From: Pseudomonas graminis
GTDB taxonomy: Bacteria; Pseudomonadota; Gammaproteobacteria; Pseudomonadales; Pseudomonadaceae
Assembly (NCBI RefSeq): GCF_002093745.1
Contig: NZ_MTSB01000001.1
Span: 248,001 to 312,000, forward strand
DNA length: 64,000 nucleotides
Direction: 5' to 3'
The number at the start of each line of letters is the position of its first letter. Position 1 is the first letter of the stretch. This document shows, one piece after another, positions 19,742 through 27,813 of this stretch. A program made the translations under genes and the position numbers. The notes under the pieces are model-generated. The model was not told where the DNA came from and did no database searches. It saw only the letters and a program-made list of their open reading frames with translations.

Positions 19742-20176
19742 CTGACTATCGTTCCCATGCTCCGCGTGGGAATGCAGTTCGTGACGCTCTGCGTCACACG
19801 GCGGTTTTCTTTGTCAGGTGGATTGGGGTTCGGCTCAGGTCACCTTTGCGCCCTTACGGCGCCTTACTTTGAGGGACCAAAGTAAGCAAAGTCCCAGCTC
19901 CGTTTCCGGCCCGACTTCGTCGGGTTCCTTCGTCCTGACACTGATCCGGGGGTCGCCGCAACGGGCCATCCATGGCCCGGTGCGGCTAGCCTGGCGTCCT
20001 GCCAGGCTACCCCCGGATCAGCGCCAGGACTCAGCCGTCACTGACGTCGCACTCTGCGTCGTCAGTGCCATCGCGACAGAAAAGCGCTTTTATGCACGAT
20101 GGTGTTCTCCCGGACATTGATGACTCAAGCCGACCCCAAATCCACCTGAACCACGCTGGGGCGTGGGAACGATAGG
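19742..20176. repeat. REP-flanked MITE-like repeat, copy A
   Basis: The left end is a REP hairpin (19752-19772) followed by a second stem GTGACGC/GCGTCAC (19781-19797). The right end is an inverted, degraded REP at about 20151-20175. The 246-base core (19831-20076) is nearly identical to those at 44381-44626 and 57274-57518. The core folds as nested hairpins: a 21-bp outer arm (19933-19953 with 20009-20029, two mismatches) encloses GGGCCAT/ATGGCCC and TAGCCTGGC/GCCAGGCTA. It has no gene. It fills the gap between the exonuclease and acylase genes. Confidence 0.85.
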
Positions 20177-20218
20177 TGTCTTGAAGCACGCCATCGTGCC
20201 CATGCTCCCTTTCGGCGC

Positions 20219-22699
20219 TTACTTGCCCGGCGTCAGCGTCAGGCGTTGTTTGCCGTAGCCTTTTTCGTAGTTCTGCTGTTGCACCGGAATCGACATGTAT
20301 TGCGCCTTCTGCCACGGCTCGATGCTGTTGGCGTAGTACGGGCTGGCCGGGTTGCCGGACTGGCCGGTGTTGATCATGCCGGTCATGGGCTCGACCAGGC
20401 TGAAGTCGACGATCATGCGCAGGCTGGGAGCCACGCGTGTGTCGAAGCCTTTGCCCCACTCGAACCCGGACACGTTCAGCGTGCTGTGATCGCCACCGGC
20501 CGGAGTGGCGCTGCGGTTGAAGTCGCCGCCACCCAGTTGCTTCGCCAACGGGTTGGTCGAAGTCCAGTTATCGCGATGCAGCTTGCCCCACTGCCAGGCG
20601 CTGTGATTGTTGCCCAACAGGCTGTCGCCGAGGGTGACAGCGGCCGCCAGACTGCGTGCCAGGATCGCGGGTTTGTCTTCTTTCTGCGGGGTTTTGACGT
20701 CATCCCAATACGGGCTGTCATCGCGTCCCAGCAGGTGGTCGGCCTGCGGTGAGTACGACGAGCTGGCGTTGGCCACCAATGCCTGCCACGCAAGGCTGGT
20801 TTCCGGCCCCAGTTCATCAAGGAATATCTGTTTGGCGCTTTCCTGCAGGAACAGCTCATAAAGTGCTGCGTCAGCGGACGTGGCGCTGAGCTTGCCATCG
20901 AACGCCATCAGGCGCGTGAACGCTTCGCGGGCCTTGTTGCGATCGGCTTCCGGCAGGGCATCAATGGCCTGCTTTAGCGGCTTGCTCATGCCCGGTGCCT
21001 GGAACATGGTCTTGAGTTTGGCGGCGAATGTCGTGGTCTGGTCATACTGCATGGCGATGGTGCTGCGCAGGTCCTGCTTACCGCCATTGGCCAGCTCGGC
21101 AATCCGCTCGGCGCGCTCCGGGTAGCCCCACGAGTTGGAAAGCTGCATGCCGTAGCCTTTTGGAATCGTGCGCTGGTTGGCGGCCGCAAGCCAGCCCTGA
21201 CGCGGGTCCTGATCATAAGGATGGAGCATCGAGTCGGCGAACCCGTCCCAGTCGTACTTGCCGTCCCAACCCGGCGAAGGCAACAGGCCCTGGCCTTCAC
21301 GGCGATTCGGGAAGCGGCCGGTCACTTGCCAGCCAATGTTCGAGGCATCGGCGAAGATCATGTTCAGGGTGATGGCCCGAATCTCGCGGCTGGTGTCGAA
21401 CGCCTTCTCGACGTTCGGTGCGCGTGACAGGTCAAAGAAGGCATCCAGGCTCTTGTCGTCCTTGAAGCTCGGGACCTGCAACGCCAGGCTCAACCCGTTG
21501 CCGGGCGGCGTGGCGCTGGCATTGAGCAGTGCGCCGTGACGCGTTTCATACACGGTTTCGCGAAGCGGGCTGCCACCTTTGACCAGAAAGGTCTCCTGAT
21601 GGGCCGTTGCAGGCACCCATTTGCCATCAACCATATAAAAGACGCGGTTGCCCTCGCGCTTGATCTTCTCCAGAAACAGGTCCTGATTGTCGCCCTTGAC
21701 GTTGCTCATGCTCCACGCCAGCTTGCCGTTGAAACCACTGAGAACCAGCGGCAGACCGGCGATGGAGACCCCGGACACCTGATACTTCGGCGCGCGGATC
21801 TGCACGAAGCTCCACGCAGAGTTGAGGCCGGCAGGCAATTGCATGTCGCTGGCCAGCAGGCTCTTGCCGTTACGGCTGCGTTGAGGCGCGATGGCCCAGT
21901 TGCTGGAGGCGGCGACGCCCAGCATGTTCAGGTCCGAGAGCTGCAAGGCGACCTTGTTCAGGTCGTTCAGGCCGGTGACCTGATTGTTCAGGTTCAGGTC
22001 CTTTAGCTTGTCGGCTTCGGCGAACGGCAGTTCTTCATCTGGGTAGGTCGGCAGCAGCCAGGCGAGCTTGTCGGCGCCGACCTTCTGCGCCAGCACCAGC
22101 GCCGACAGCTCTTCCTGCAGATTCACCGACAGGCTGAAATTGAGAAAACTGAAGATCAGTGCCGAGTCTTCCGGCTTCCAGTACTCGGGTTTGTAGCCCG
22201 AGCTGGCGATATCGGCCGGCAGTTTGTCGCGGTAGCGGAACAGGTACGCATTGACGCCGCGCGCGTACACGTCGAAAAAGCGCTTGAGACGAGGCGACGA
22301 GGCGTTGTACAGATCGCTGGCGTTCTGTTTGAGGTTGACCGAGCGCATCAGACGGTCGACTTCCAGCGCGTCCGGGCCGGCCATTTCCGACAGACGGCCC
22401 TGCGCGAGCAGGCGCATGCTCAGCATCTGACTGATGCGATCACCTGCGTGTACGTACCCCAGCGTAAACAGCGCGTCATGGTAGGTGCTGCTTTCAATCA
22501 GCGGCATGCCCATATTGTTTCGGCGTATCGAGACGTTCTGCGCCAGCCCTTTGACAGGAAAGGTCCCGGAAGCAGGCAGTACGGTATCAGGATCACCACC
22601 GCCCAACTGGCAGCCGGCAAGGCTCAGGAAACTCGCCGCAGCGGCGGCAGCGCCGAATCGGGGTAGAAAATGAAGAAGGGCTGGCGAGGCCATGGGCAA
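20219..22699 (-). CDS. Penicillin acylase-family Ntn hydrolase, predicted lipoprotein
   Basis: An 826-residue protein of the penicillin acylase/PvdQ/acyl-homoserine-lactone acylase superfamily. Such proteins are made as one chain and self-cleaved before a catalytic Ser; here the candidate is the Ser of SSNWAIAP, in the expected position after about 280 residues. The N-terminus ends in LSLAGC, a lipobox with Cys near residue 30, so the mature enzyme should be membrane-anchored rather than free in the periplasm. P. syringae has several such acylases; this may be the one without proven AHL activity (a recollection). Substrate unproven. Divergent neighbours give no pathway hint. Confidence 0.85.
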   Translation of the reverse strand: MPMASPALLHFLPRFGAAAAAASFLSLAGCQLGGGDPDTVLPASGTFPVKGLAQNVSIRRNNMGMPLIESSTYHDALFTLGYVHAGDRISQMLSMRLLAQGRLSEMAGPDALEVDRLMRSVNLKQNASDLYNASSPRLKRFFDVYARGVNAYLFRYRDKLPADIASSGYKPEYWKPEDSALIFSFLNFSLSVNLQEELSALVLAQKVGADKLAWLLPTYPDEELPFAEADKLKDLNLNNQVTGLNDLNKVALQLSDLNMLGVAASSNWAIAPQRSRNGKSLLASDMQLPAGLNSAWSFVQIRAPKYQVSGVSIAGLPLVLSGFNGKLAWSMSNVKGDNQDLFLEKIKREGNRVFYMVDGKWVPATAHQETFLVKGGSPLRETVYETRHGALLNASATPPGNGLSLALQVPSFKDDKSLDAFFDLSRAPNVEKAFDTSREIRAITLNMIFADASNIGWQVTGRFPNRREGQGLLPSPGWDGKYDWDGFADSMLHPYDQDPRQGWLAAANQRTIPKGYGMQLSNSWGYPERAERIAELANGGKQDLRSTIAMQYDQTTTFAAKLKTMFQAPGMSKPLKQAIDALPEADRNKAREAFTRLMAFDGKLSATSADAALYELFLQESAKQIFLDELGPETSLAWQALVANASSSYSPQADHLLGRDDSPYWDDVKTPQKEDKPAILARSLAAAVTLGDSLLGNNHSAWQWGKLHRDNWTSTNPLAKQLGGGDFNRSATPAGGDHSTLNVSGFEWGKGFDTRVAPSLRMIVDFSLVEPMTGMINTGQSGNPASPYYANSIEPWQKAQYMSIPVQQQNYEKGYGKQRLTLTPGK

Positions 22700-22865
22700 G
22701 CTCCTGAAGGGGTCACGTACAAAAGTCGCTACGTTAGAGAGCAGTCAGGCAGCACGCAAGCGGCAAGGGGCAGTTTATTTCAGGATTTTGCAGAAGCCCG
22801 TCGGCGCTCCTCATGGCAGCCGCTGCCACTTGGCTCAGGCTGTTATCTGAAAGCAGGCGGCACGC

Positions 22866-22896
22866 TCAAATGAAAACGGCCTGCAATGCAGGCCGT
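22866..22896 (-). terminator. Terminator of the SEC-C gene
   Basis: A perfect 10-bp stem (ACGGCCTGCA / TGCAGGCCGT) is followed on the minus strand by TTTCATTT, about 20 bases after the stop codon. Confidence 0.75.
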
Positions 22897-22915
22897 CAGA
22901 AGAACGCTAGGCACT

Positions 22916-23122
22916 TCACGCGCCGTGGCATTTCTTGAATTTCTTGTCGCTGCCGCAAGGGCATGGGTCATTGCGACCGACATCCTTCAGGGTGTTGCGC
23001 ACCGGTTCCTGGTGAGCGTGACCGCAGTTCGGACCGTGGACATGGCCGTGCTGGTGGTCGTGATGATCATGGTCATGATCGTGGTTGCAATCGGGGCCAT
23101 GAACATGGGCTTGCTGGTTCAT
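22916..23122 (-). CDS. SEC-C motif protein with histidine-rich N-terminus
   Basis: A 68-residue protein. The first half is a His/Asp-rich metal-binding stretch ([18 protein letters not shown]...). The last 20 residues are the SecA-type zinc motif [16 protein letters not shown]. The start was set at the ATG with a GTGGAG site; an upstream extension lacks one. Probably a small zinc-binding or zinc-buffering protein, but no function is known. A second, larger SEC-C protein (YchJ type) lies 3.2 kb away. Confidence 0.85.
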   Translation of the reverse strand: MNQQAHVHGPDCNHDHDHDHHDHQHGHVHGPNCGHAHQEPVRNTLKDVGRNDPCPCGSDKKFKKCHGA

Positions 23123-23224
23123 CGGGTGTACTCCACAGTTAAATCTGCAATCAGTCTGGCGCGCATTATCCCGCAAATCGACGCGAAGCAGTAACCGGGT
23201 GTTCTTTTTCGCACACGACGGATT

Positions 23225-23239
23225 TTTTAAGTATGCTTA
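23225..23239. promoter_or_regulatory. Candidate phage-type operator, copy 1
   Basis: The 15-mer TTTTAAGTATGCTTA, containing TTAAG-N4-CTTAG, lies about 56 bases upstream of the S24 repressor start. The identical 15-mer recurs at 24402-24416 ahead of the holin-like gene. It is a plausible autoregulatory operator of the repressor. Confidence 0.55.
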
Positions 23240-23294
23240 GTTTCAGGTGGACAGTTTCAGCGTCCTGTATTTCCTGACTTGCTCGAGCCATCAC

Positions 23295-23948
23295 ATGACC
23301 AGACAAGAACGCATCGCCAAAGCCATCGCCGCCAGTGGCAGGAAGAAGGGTGAGATTGCTGCGCAGTGCGGGGTGGCCAATTCTGCCGTCACGCAATGGA
23401 TCAGTGGCGAGAGCAAAAGCCTGCGTCCTGAAAACCTGTATGCCCTGGCCAGGGCGACCGGCTTTCGCGCTGAATGGCTGGCGATTGGTGAAGGGCCTGA
23501 GAAAGAGGATTTCGACGCCAACGTCGCGATGATCGATCAGCCCGTTATGTCTTTTCGCTACCCGGTCATCAGCTGGGTGTCTGCCGGCTCGTGGGAAGAG
23601 GCGGTTCAGCCATATCCCGACGGCTTCTCCGACCGCTATGAAATCTCCGATTACGACTCCAAAGGGCCTGCCTTCTGGCTGGAGGTGAAGGGCGATTCCA
23701 TGACCTCGCCCTCTGGTGTGAGCGTGCCGGAGGGGATGATGATTCTGGTGGACACCGAGGCGGATGTTCAGCCCGGCAAGCTGGTCATCGCCAAACTGCC
23801 CGCCAGTAACGAGGCGACGTTCAAGAAGCTGGTCGAAGACGGTGGCATACGTTATCTGAAGCCCCTCAACCCGGCGTACAAAATGCTCGAATGCGGTGCC
23901 GACTGTCGCATTATCGGTGTGGCGGTCAGGATGACCGCGAGGCTTTGA
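23295..23948 (+). CDS. XRE/S24-family (CI/PrtR-like) repressor
   Basis: A 217-residue phage-type repressor. The N-terminal helix-turn-helix (about 4-60: GEIAAQCGVANSAVTQWISGES) is joined to a LexA-like autoprotease domain. The cleavage dipeptide A97-G98 lies in VSAGSWEE, the nucleophile S135 in GDSM and the general base K167 in VIAKLP. All catalytic elements are present, so RecA-stimulated self-cleavage is expected. The start was placed at the ATG where the HTH begins. It sits upstream of a LexA-box-controlled DUF1654 gene and a holin-like gene, a reduced phage/tailocin regulatory set. Confidence 0.93.
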   Translation: MTRQERIAKAIAASGRKKGEIAAQCGVANSAVTQWISGESKSLRPENLYALARATGFRAEWLAIGEGPEKEDFDANVAMIDQPVMSFRYPVISWVSAGSWEEAVQPYPDGFSDRYEISDYDSKGPAFWLEVKGDSMTSPSGVSVPEGMMILVDTEADVQPGKLVIAKLPASNEATFKKLVEDGGIRYLKPLNPAYKMLECGADCRIIGVAVRMTARL

Positions 23949-24041
23949 GCCTTGCAGCACAAGGCTCTCAGAGGGGCTCTGTGGAAACGGACCTGATCGC
24001 GCCTCTCACCTTCCACTTGCCGAGATTCTGCAGTCGGAATA

Positions 24042-24057
24042 CTGTATTTATATACAG
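24042..24057. promoter_or_regulatory. LexA (SOS) box
   Basis: CTGTATTTATATACAG fits the LexA consensus CTGT-N8-ACAG with an AT-only centre, and lies 20 bases ahead of the DUF1654 start. This predicts damage-inducible expression of that gene. Confidence 0.85.
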
Positions 24058-24077
24058 TCTAAGGGGAGGTAGATGTC

Positions 24078-24329
24078 ATGGCCGACAACCATAATCCCGC
24101 GCCAGGTGCGTCACGTGCCTACGAACTGATCGGCAGGCGTATTCAACGGCTGATCTCGGCACCGGGTGTGCAGAAAATCCAGTGGGTGATCGTCACCCGT
24201 CGCGATGACGAGCCAGAGGACAGCTGGGAACGCGTACTTCAGGACATCGAAGAGACCGCCGGTATACAAGTGGACCGCCAGCAGGAAGGCTCCGTCAGGA
24301 TTGGCTGGCAACGCTATATCGATAACTGA
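24078..24329 (+). CDS. DUF1654 protein, predicted SOS-regulated
   Basis: An 83-residue protein whose central part (SYELIGRRIQ-like: RAYELIGRRIQRLISAPGVQKIQ) and tail (WERVLQDIEETAGIQVDRQQEGSVRIGW) match the Pseudomonas DUF1654 family, often found near phage-type regulators. A GGGAGG ribosome site and a LexA box precede it. Function unknown; its context suggests a role in the DNA-damage response or in regulating phage-like elements. Confidence 0.85.
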   Translation: MADNHNPAPGASRAYELIGRRIQRLISAPGVQKIQWVIVTRRDDEPEDSWERVLQDIEETAGIQVDRQQEGSVRIGWQRYIDN

Positions 24330-24401
24330 AGCGCAAGCCGTTGCACAGCCAACACCCGTGTGCGCCACAGCGACCGTTCAGCGCACTGCAGTTGACCTGT
24401 A

Positions 24402-24416
24402 TTTTAAGTATGCTTA
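24402..24416. promoter_or_regulatory. Candidate phage-type operator, copy 2
   Basis: Identical 15 bases to 23225-23239. Here the symmetry is perfect: TTTAAG-TATG-CTTAAA. It lies about 200 bases upstream of the holin-like gene and could place that gene under the S24 repressor. Confidence 0.55.
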
Positions 24417-24615
24417 AATTCAGTCTTCTTCTGCACCGCACATTGCCCCGACAGTGATCCACACCATTCGCAAGGAAGCGACCCGGGCGAGGGCAGCCCG
24501 CGTGTCAGACCGGATGACCTCCATTCCCAACGTGCCTTCCGGCTCTTCGGCAGGGCCAAGTACCTGAGTTTCTGTGTTCTTGAACGGCTGTTATCTCTTG
24601 AGCGGAGGCAGGCTG

Positions 24616-24945
24616 ATGGATCTCTTGAATGGTTTGGTTGACCGGGGCGAATGGCTGGTTGCCGGTCTGGTCGGCGCGATTATCTCGGGCTGGTGGCACA
24701 GGGCAGGCTTGCTCGACTGGCGTGCCTGGATGGTTTTTCTGGTGACCGGTGTGGCTTGCGCCGTATTCCTTACCGGCATAGCCAGCGACTACTTCGGTGT
24801 CGCAGAGCCTCGCAACGTCACCGGCGTGGGGTTTCTGCTGGGCTCGTTTGGGGGCGCCTTGATCGGTGCCGTCAATCGGGCGTTGGGGGCGGCCGATGTC
24901 TGGAAGTTTCTGATGGAGCTGATCAAAGGCAGGCTGGGCGGATAA
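24616..24945 (+). CDS. Holin-like small membrane protein
   Basis: A 109-residue protein with three to four hydrophobic segments (LVAGLVGAIISGWW, WMVFLVTGVACAVFLTGIA, GVGFLLGSFGGALIGAV) and a short basic end, the size and layout of phage holins. The ATG follows a perfect GGAGG (24604-24608). No endolysin gene accompanies it. With the upstream repressor and SOS gene it looks like what is left of a tailocin or prophage lysis/regulation region, or a domesticated version. Confidence 0.7.
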   Translation: MDLLNGLVDRGEWLVAGLVGAIISGWWHRAGLLDWRAWMVFLVTGVACAVFLTGIASDYFGVAEPRNVTGVGFLLGSFGGALIGAVNRALGAADVWKFLMELIKGRLGG

Positions 24946-24953
24946 TGGACCGG

Positions 24954-25448
24954 TTATCGGCGATCCTTGATCAGATCGCCGGGAATCACGTCGCCTGAAC
25001 GCAGGACCCGTACCGTATGCCGGAACACCAGCCCTGTCTTGAGTTTGCCTTCAAGCTGGTAATGAATGGGTTGGTCAGGCTTTTTCAGCAGCTTGGCGAT
25101 ATACCTGGCGTGCTGCCAGAGGTTGGTCTGCACCGAGATCAACAGCGTTTTTCGGCCGTTGCCCTCCACAAAGGACCAGTCGCTGGATTTGCCTTCGGCC
25201 AGCAATGCCTCGTTCAGCATGATCTTGTAAGTGAGCCCCCGCACCAGCAGCCGTGAGTCGTTGGGGTTGTCGACCTCGAAAGACAGCCTGAAATCCTGGT
25301 GCGTCAGGCGGGCCTTGATGACCTCGACCTTCACCAGATGCACTTCCGGGTCCTTGAAGCTGTCAAAGCTCAGTAATGAGCAGCCGCTGAGTCCGAACAT
25401 GAACAACGCGAGGCTCAGGATTCTTATAATGTGCGCCTGAAAAGACAT
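24954..25448 (-). CDS. LEA14-like (WHy domain) lipoprotein
   Basis: A 164-residue predicted lipoprotein (signal peptide ending LSGC). It has a LEA2/water-stress-hypersensitive-response domain (LVKVEVIKARLTHQDFRLSFEVDNPND..., about 40-150). In bacteria such proteins are linked to desiccation or stress tolerance; the exact role is unknown. The start was chosen for its GGAG site; an upstream in-frame ATG lacks one. It converges with the holin-like gene, ending 8 bases away. Confidence 0.85.
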   Translation of the reverse strand: MSFQAHIIRILSLALFMFGLSGCSLLSFDSFKDPEVHLVKVEVIKARLTHQDFRLSFEVDNPNDSRLLVRGLTYKIMLNEALLAEGKSSDWSFVEGNGRKTLLISVQTNLWQHARYIAKLLKKPDQPIHYQLEGKLKTGLVFRHTVRVLRSGDVIPGDLIKDRR

Positions 25449-25561
25449 GGATGTGCTCCGTTTGAAGTCCGAGTCTAACAACTCGGCGCTGACGGGTAAC
25501 GCGCTTGTTGTGCGCTCTGACGCGACGCCATACTTTTATTGACGTGCTAATCGGTGTTTCC

Positions 25562-26113
25562 ATGAATGTCTACGAAATTGTCTTCAGCGCCGAACTGGTC
25601 GCTGGAGCCCAGCCCGAGAAGGTCAGGGCCAACCTGGCCAAGCTGTTCCAGGCCGACGCCGAACGTCTGGAATTGCTGTTTTCGGGACGTCGACTGGTGC
25701 TGAAAAACAACCTCGACGCGGCAACGGCCGAGAAGTACCGCGCCACGCTGGAGCGTGCCGGTGCGCGGGTTCATATTCTGGAAATGAACGCCCCGCCGCC
25801 CATGGAAGAGGTTGAGCTGGCCCCGCCGCCTGACGCGCCGACCTGGCTGCGCAAATCCCCGATCAGCCAGGGGCGTCTGCAGATCAAGCCACGCGATGCT
25901 TATATGGCGGCGTTTGTGGACGTCGATGCGCCGGACTATTCCGTCGCCGAAGCGGGGGTCGACCTGATGCCCGGAAAGCCCCGGCCGGTTGCGCCATCGC
26001 TGGATCTTTCCCGACTGAGTCTGGCGCCAGTGGGCGCCGACATGGGGCAGGCCGACAAGCCGGCGCCGGATGCGGCCCCCGACACCTCGCACCTGCGAAT
26101 CCTTTCGGACTGA
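25562..26113 (+). CDS. Conserved hypothetical protein
   Basis: A 183-residue protein. The N-terminal 70 residues (VYEIVFSAELVAGAQPEKVRANLAKLFQ...YRATLERAGARVHI) form a compact alpha/beta domain seen at the start of many Pseudomonas hypotheticals. The rest is Pro/Asp/Ala-rich and probably disordered, with no signal peptide or membrane segment. I do not know a function. Confidence 0.75.
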   Translation: MNVYEIVFSAELVAGAQPEKVRANLAKLFQADAERLELLFSGRRLVLKNNLDAATAEKYRATLERAGARVHILEMNAPPPMEEVELAPPPDAPTWLRKSPISQGRLQIKPRDAYMAAFVDVDAPDYSVAEAGVDLMPGKPRPVAPSLDLSRLSLAPVGADMGQADKPAPDAAPDTSHLRILSD

Positions 26114-26160
26114 ACACCGGGTGCATTCGCGGGTGGCGGGGTATCAGCCTTGTGCGCAGC

Positions 26161-26634
26161 TCACGCCAGATAGGCCGAGCAGCATTTCTTGAATTTCTGC
26201 TCACTGCCGCACGGGCAGGCGTCGTTGCGGCTGGCTTTGAGCGGGACGGTCGAGTCGATGAAATACCAGCGCCCCTGATTCTGTACGAACGATGAGCGTT
26301 CCTTGTGGCTGTGTTCGCCATTGCCATCGTGCCAGCGGGCAGTGAACGTCACGAATGCGTGCTCGGGTTTGCCACCGAATACTTCTGCGCGTTCCACGTC
26401 CAGCCCCAGCCAGGTACTTTGCGCGCTCCATTGAGCAATGGCTTCCCGGTCCAGCGCGGCTTGCTGCACCGGCAGCGTGGTGTGTACCAGGTAATCGGTC
26501 AGCCCCAGCACATAAGCGCTGTAACGCGAACGCATCAGTTTTTCCGCGCATGGCGCAGGCTGGCCAGCGTGATAGTGGCCGCAACACGCCAGCAACAGAT
26601 CACCGCTGCCGCACGGGCAAATAGCACTACTCAT
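26161..26634 (-). CDS. YchJ-family SEC-C zinc protein
   Basis: A 157-residue protein with zinc motifs at both ends: [14 protein letters not shown] near residue 6 and [13 protein letters not shown] near the C-terminus. They flank the YchJ middle domain ([20 protein letters not shown]). The full-length family architecture is intact. Function unknown. It runs 3 bases from the preceding DUF6231 gene on the same strand, so they form a two-gene operon. Confidence 0.92.
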   Translation of the reverse strand: MSSAICPCGSGDLLLACCGHYHAGQPAPCAEKLMRSRYSAYVLGLTDYLVHTTLPVQQAALDREAIAQWSAQSTWLGLDVERAEVFGGKPEHAFVTFTARWHDGNGEHSHKERSSFVQNQGRWYFIDSTVPLKASRNDACPCGSEQKFKKCCSAYLA

Positions 26635-26637
26635 AGG

Positions 26638-27135
26638 TCACCACCAATACTTTCCAAAATTCTCCGGGTTGGCCCAGAACTTTGCGTTCAGCCAGTCGGG
26701 CACCTGTTTGTACTCGCGCAGGTCGTACGTGAACAGGCTCAGCACCTGATCGTCGCGGGTGAAGCGTTCACTGGACTGCAAGGCCAGCGAGAAAAAGTCA
26801 GTCTCCTGCCAGCCACAGGCCTTGAGGTCAGCGAGTACCGCGATGCGGCTGGCGTTCAGGTTGCGAATGCCGCCCAGCAGTTCCAGCCCGGTCTGCTTGG
26901 GAATGTGCTCCAGGCAATCGACCACCAGGGCCAGGTCGAATCGTTGCGCTGCCAGATGCGCGGGCAGAATGCCCGGTTCGGCCAGCGCCACTTCGGTTTG
27001 CGGGTGCGCGTCCTGAAAGGCTTGCAGTGCGGGAAACGCCTGCGTCCCGATCAGCAACAGGCGCTTGGGCGCATAGTGGTCGAGCAGGGCGGCCAGTGCT
27101 TGCTGAGGCGTACGGGTGGAATAACCGACGGTCAT
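26638..27135 (-). CDS. DUF6231 family protein
   Basis: A 165-residue protein with a Rossmann-like beginning (APKRLLLIGTQAFPALQAF) and a SAM-methyltransferase-like acidic strand (FDLALVVDCLEHI). It ends with an aromatic-rich tail (NPENFGKYWW). It fits the Pseudomonas DUF6231 family. The fold hints at nucleotide or SAM binding, but no catalytic residues can be assigned. Its gene is the last core gene before the six-gene biosynthetic operon. Confidence 0.75.
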   Translation of the reverse strand: MTVGYSTRTPQQALAALLDHYAPKRLLLIGTQAFPALQAFQDAHPQTEVALAEPGILPAHLAAQRFDLALVVDCLEHIPKQTGLELLGGIRNLNASRIAVLADLKACGWQETDFFSLALQSSERFTRDDQVLSLFTYDLREYKQVPDWLNAKFWANPENFGKYWW

Positions 27136-27460
27136 TGAAAGTCCTCTGGTTGGCTGACAAGACTAGCCTGCGCGGAGAGGTCTGGAAAGCGCCGCTTACT
27201 GGCCAGGAGCGCATCGACTTGGCCACCCAACCATTTGATTGATACTTAGAATATAAAGTTACTTGCATGCTTTTTTCAGACCCATTAGGATGCCCGACAC
27301 AAATGGGATCCAATGAGTGACTGCATGGACGCGAAACATACACACTTCCGATACAACCCCGACTTTCTTTTCTGCATCGCCTTTGCAAGGCGTGGCGCAC
27401 CGTGCGCAGTCAATTGATTCGCTGACCCGTTTTGCGCATGAGTTATTACTATTAAAAGTG

Positions 27461-27485
27461 GCGTTTGACGTGTTGTGTCAAACGC
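27461..27485. promoter_or_regulatory. Inverted repeat, candidate operator
   Basis: GCGTTTGAC-N7-GTCAAACGC: perfect 9-base arms with a 7-base spacer, the shape of a dimeric regulator site, about 330 bases ahead of the operon. Confidence 0.5.
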
Positions 27486-27629
27486 GAATCGACCGTATCA
27501 GGTTGAGGTCATTCGGTGATGTCTGTCATTGCCACTGACGGTCTTTTAATTAGCCTTTAAACAGGCAGAAGGCTGGTGTGATTAGTGGCACTCTGCTGGC
27601 TATTGGTGCGAGGTCTTTCAATAAGGCAG

Positions 27630-27660
27630 GCCGCCTGCTGGCGGCGGATTTTTTATTTTA
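27630..27660 (+). terminator. Attenuator-like terminator in the operon leader
   Basis: GCCGCC-TGCT-GGCGGC hairpin (27630-27645) followed by GGATTTTTTATTTTA, about 155 bases before the first gene. It could end a leader transcript or an upstream small RNA, or act as a regulated attenuator. Confidence 0.6.
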
Positions 27661-27772
27661 TGCAGGCCGCTGTTTCAAACGCGGTGATTGCTTTGCTTGC
27701 GGCACAGGCCGTGAGTCATTTGTTTTGTTGTGAGACGGATAACACGATTCAGCCGCGTGCTGAAAAATAAAA

Positions 27773-27792
27773 ATCATTAATTGATTAATGAT
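27773..27792. promoter_or_regulatory. Perfect AT-rich palindrome next to the ribosome site
   Basis: ATCATTAAT-TG-ATTAATGAT: perfect 9-base arms, ending 6 bases before the GGAGAG ribosome site (27799-27804) of the diiron oxidase gene. It could be an operator or a translational control hairpin. Confidence 0.55.
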
Positions 27793-27813
27793 GAATATGG
27801 AGAGAAACAACCG

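Larger units (their letters stand above)
27136..27813. other. Long AT-rich leader upstream of the biosynthetic operon
   Basis: Some 680 non-coding bases, AT-rich against the surrounding genes. It contains two inverted repeats (27461-27485 and 27773-27792) and a GC-rich hairpin followed by a T-run (27630-27658). This is more regulatory architecture than most genes in the window have, and it implies controlled expression of the operon that starts at 27814. No hrp box was found in it. Confidence 0.6.

Noticed and set aside
19742..20176. Insertion sequence with its own transposase in the repeats
   Set aside because: The core has no open frame of useful size conserved in the three copies; short frames cross the hairpins and differ between copies.
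24078..24945. Complete prophage or tailocin
   Set aside because: No capsid, tail, integrase or lysin genes; only regulator, DUF1654 and holin-like genes are present.
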